A stretch of DNA of 64,000 nucleotides from Kryptolebias marmoratus (Eukaryota > Chordata > Actinopteri > Cyprinodontiformes > Rivulidae): the NCBI RefSeq assembly GCF_001649575.2, contig NC_051445.1:3724129-3788128 (forward strand), read 5' to 3'. Made by a program: the position numbers and the translations under genes. The notes under the pieces are model-generated. The model was given only the letters and a program-made list of their open reading frames with translations. It ran no database searches and was not told where the DNA came from. Shown here in pieces: positions 62,966-64,000 of the stretch (the stretch's first letter is position 1; every line of letters starts with the position of its first letter).

Positions 62966-64000
62966 TTTTTGATTAGAAACTGGCTGTTTTCTGGATCATG
63001 TCTGAAATCCTGAATTCTTAAGATGCAGTGATCTGCTTTCATCACTAGAGTTTAGGAAAGTCTTAGTCTTTTGTTTTAATAAGCTTTGATAAAAATAATA
63101 CATTTTTCTTCATAAAGAAGAAGGGGACAGAACAGAGCAGATATTTTTAACCACCACTGAAGAGAAGTTCTGGATATTTGGTTGTCATGTAAGTTCCTTC
63201 AGATTGTAAACATCAAACCAGCTGAAAGGCACTTCCCTTCTACCTAATAAGTGTCTAAATACCAAATAATTATTTTTTCTCAGTTATCACTGCTGAAGAG
63301 ACATTGTAGAAGTGTTCTCTTGTTTTAAAGTATTTACAGCTGAGGTTCCATAAACTCATCCTTCATGAGGTTTTTCTATCATGTCTTGCTTTTTTAAAAA
63401 ATTTCGAACCAGCAAACATTTATTGTGGGCACAACTGATTGTTTGACTGATTCACAGCTTTCTGAAGTCACTAAAATTAGAGAAAACTGTTTAATTGACT
63501 TCAGAAGATAATTTGAGAATGGTTGTATTAAGCTGTGTGGCAGCTGGAATTAACTATGGCGATGCCAACAAAGAAATTGCTTTATTTTATTGTTTAAGAG
63601 CAAATAATTATTAATAATGCCACAATTCCTCCCTTTTACCTTTTGTAAAAAGTTACCAGACAACTTTGAGGTGTCTTAACCAATACTAGCAGTTTACAAA
63701 CAGATTAGTGGTATTTCTGCTGATTTACCTTTCAACAAAGAAAGCAAAAACATTTCCCAAATTGTCAAACCCTTAAAATTCACCTGTTTTCTTTCAGTCA
63801 AATAACTATTACAAACACTAAAAGCTTTGAATGATTGTCTTTGTTGAACATGATTTAGTTTTGACCCTGCATGAAAGAAAAGCTACAAAAATGAGCTGAG
63901 AAACTACTTTTTTATGCTTCATACAGTCTGATTCCAAAGGGAAGATAAATTAACAACTTGTGCCCCTCTTGTTGATGAAGACTTTTAAAAATAAATTAAA
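62966..64000. other. Intergenic DNA, nothing recognised
   Basis: AT-rich to the window end; no recognised gene, RNA or repeat family. Confidence 0.5.

Overview
The window is vertebrate genomic DNA, almost certainly from a teleost fish. It has AT-rich non-coding sequence, many short exons with GT/AG introns, a Tc1-type transposon, fish-type LINE and SINE remnants, and protein-coding exons closely matching vertebrate SCAP, PTPN23 (HD-PTP) and cortexin. I cannot name the species. The sequence is an assembly with a 163-base N gap and one single N.

Layout. (1) 1-4686, + strand: the 3' half of scap, from just before the last transmembrane helix through the WD40 domain to the stop codon. (2) 4687-8235: scap 3' UTR and intergenic DNA. 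(3) 23285-8939, - strand: a complete ptpn23 gene. I assembled 24 coding exons that stay in frame throughout and give a 1891-residue protein: Bro1 domain, V-domain coiled coil, very long proline/glutamine-rich region, degenerate tyrosine phosphatase domain and C-terminal tail. scap and ptpn23 converge, with opposing AATAAA signals only 37 bases apart. The ptpn23 promoter side has ETS-, CRE- and ZNF143-like motifs. (4) 23.5-37.7 kb: gene-poor DNA with a LINE remnant, a tRNA-type SINE with an L2-like tail and a hAT-like MITE. (5) 40619-40368, - strand: a single-exon cortexin-family membrane protein. Its probable non-coding first exon and CpG-rich promoter lie about 5 kb away, near 45.6-46.1 kb. 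(6) 46-64 kb: no convincing gene. This part holds a degenerate CACATGTG-rich minisatellite, a near-complete Tc1/mariner element, a second LINE remnant and many copies of a roughly 280-bp repeat in tandem and head-to-head arrangements.

The three genes do not form a pathway. SCAP escorts SREBP for sterol control, PTPN23 works in ESCRT-dependent receptor sorting, and cortexin is a small neuronal membrane protein. The most unusual non-genic structures are the 280-bp repeat family on the right, into one copy of which the Tc1 element inserted, and the exact 96-bp duplication carrying an RFX X-box beside a single N. The duplication may be an assembly error.
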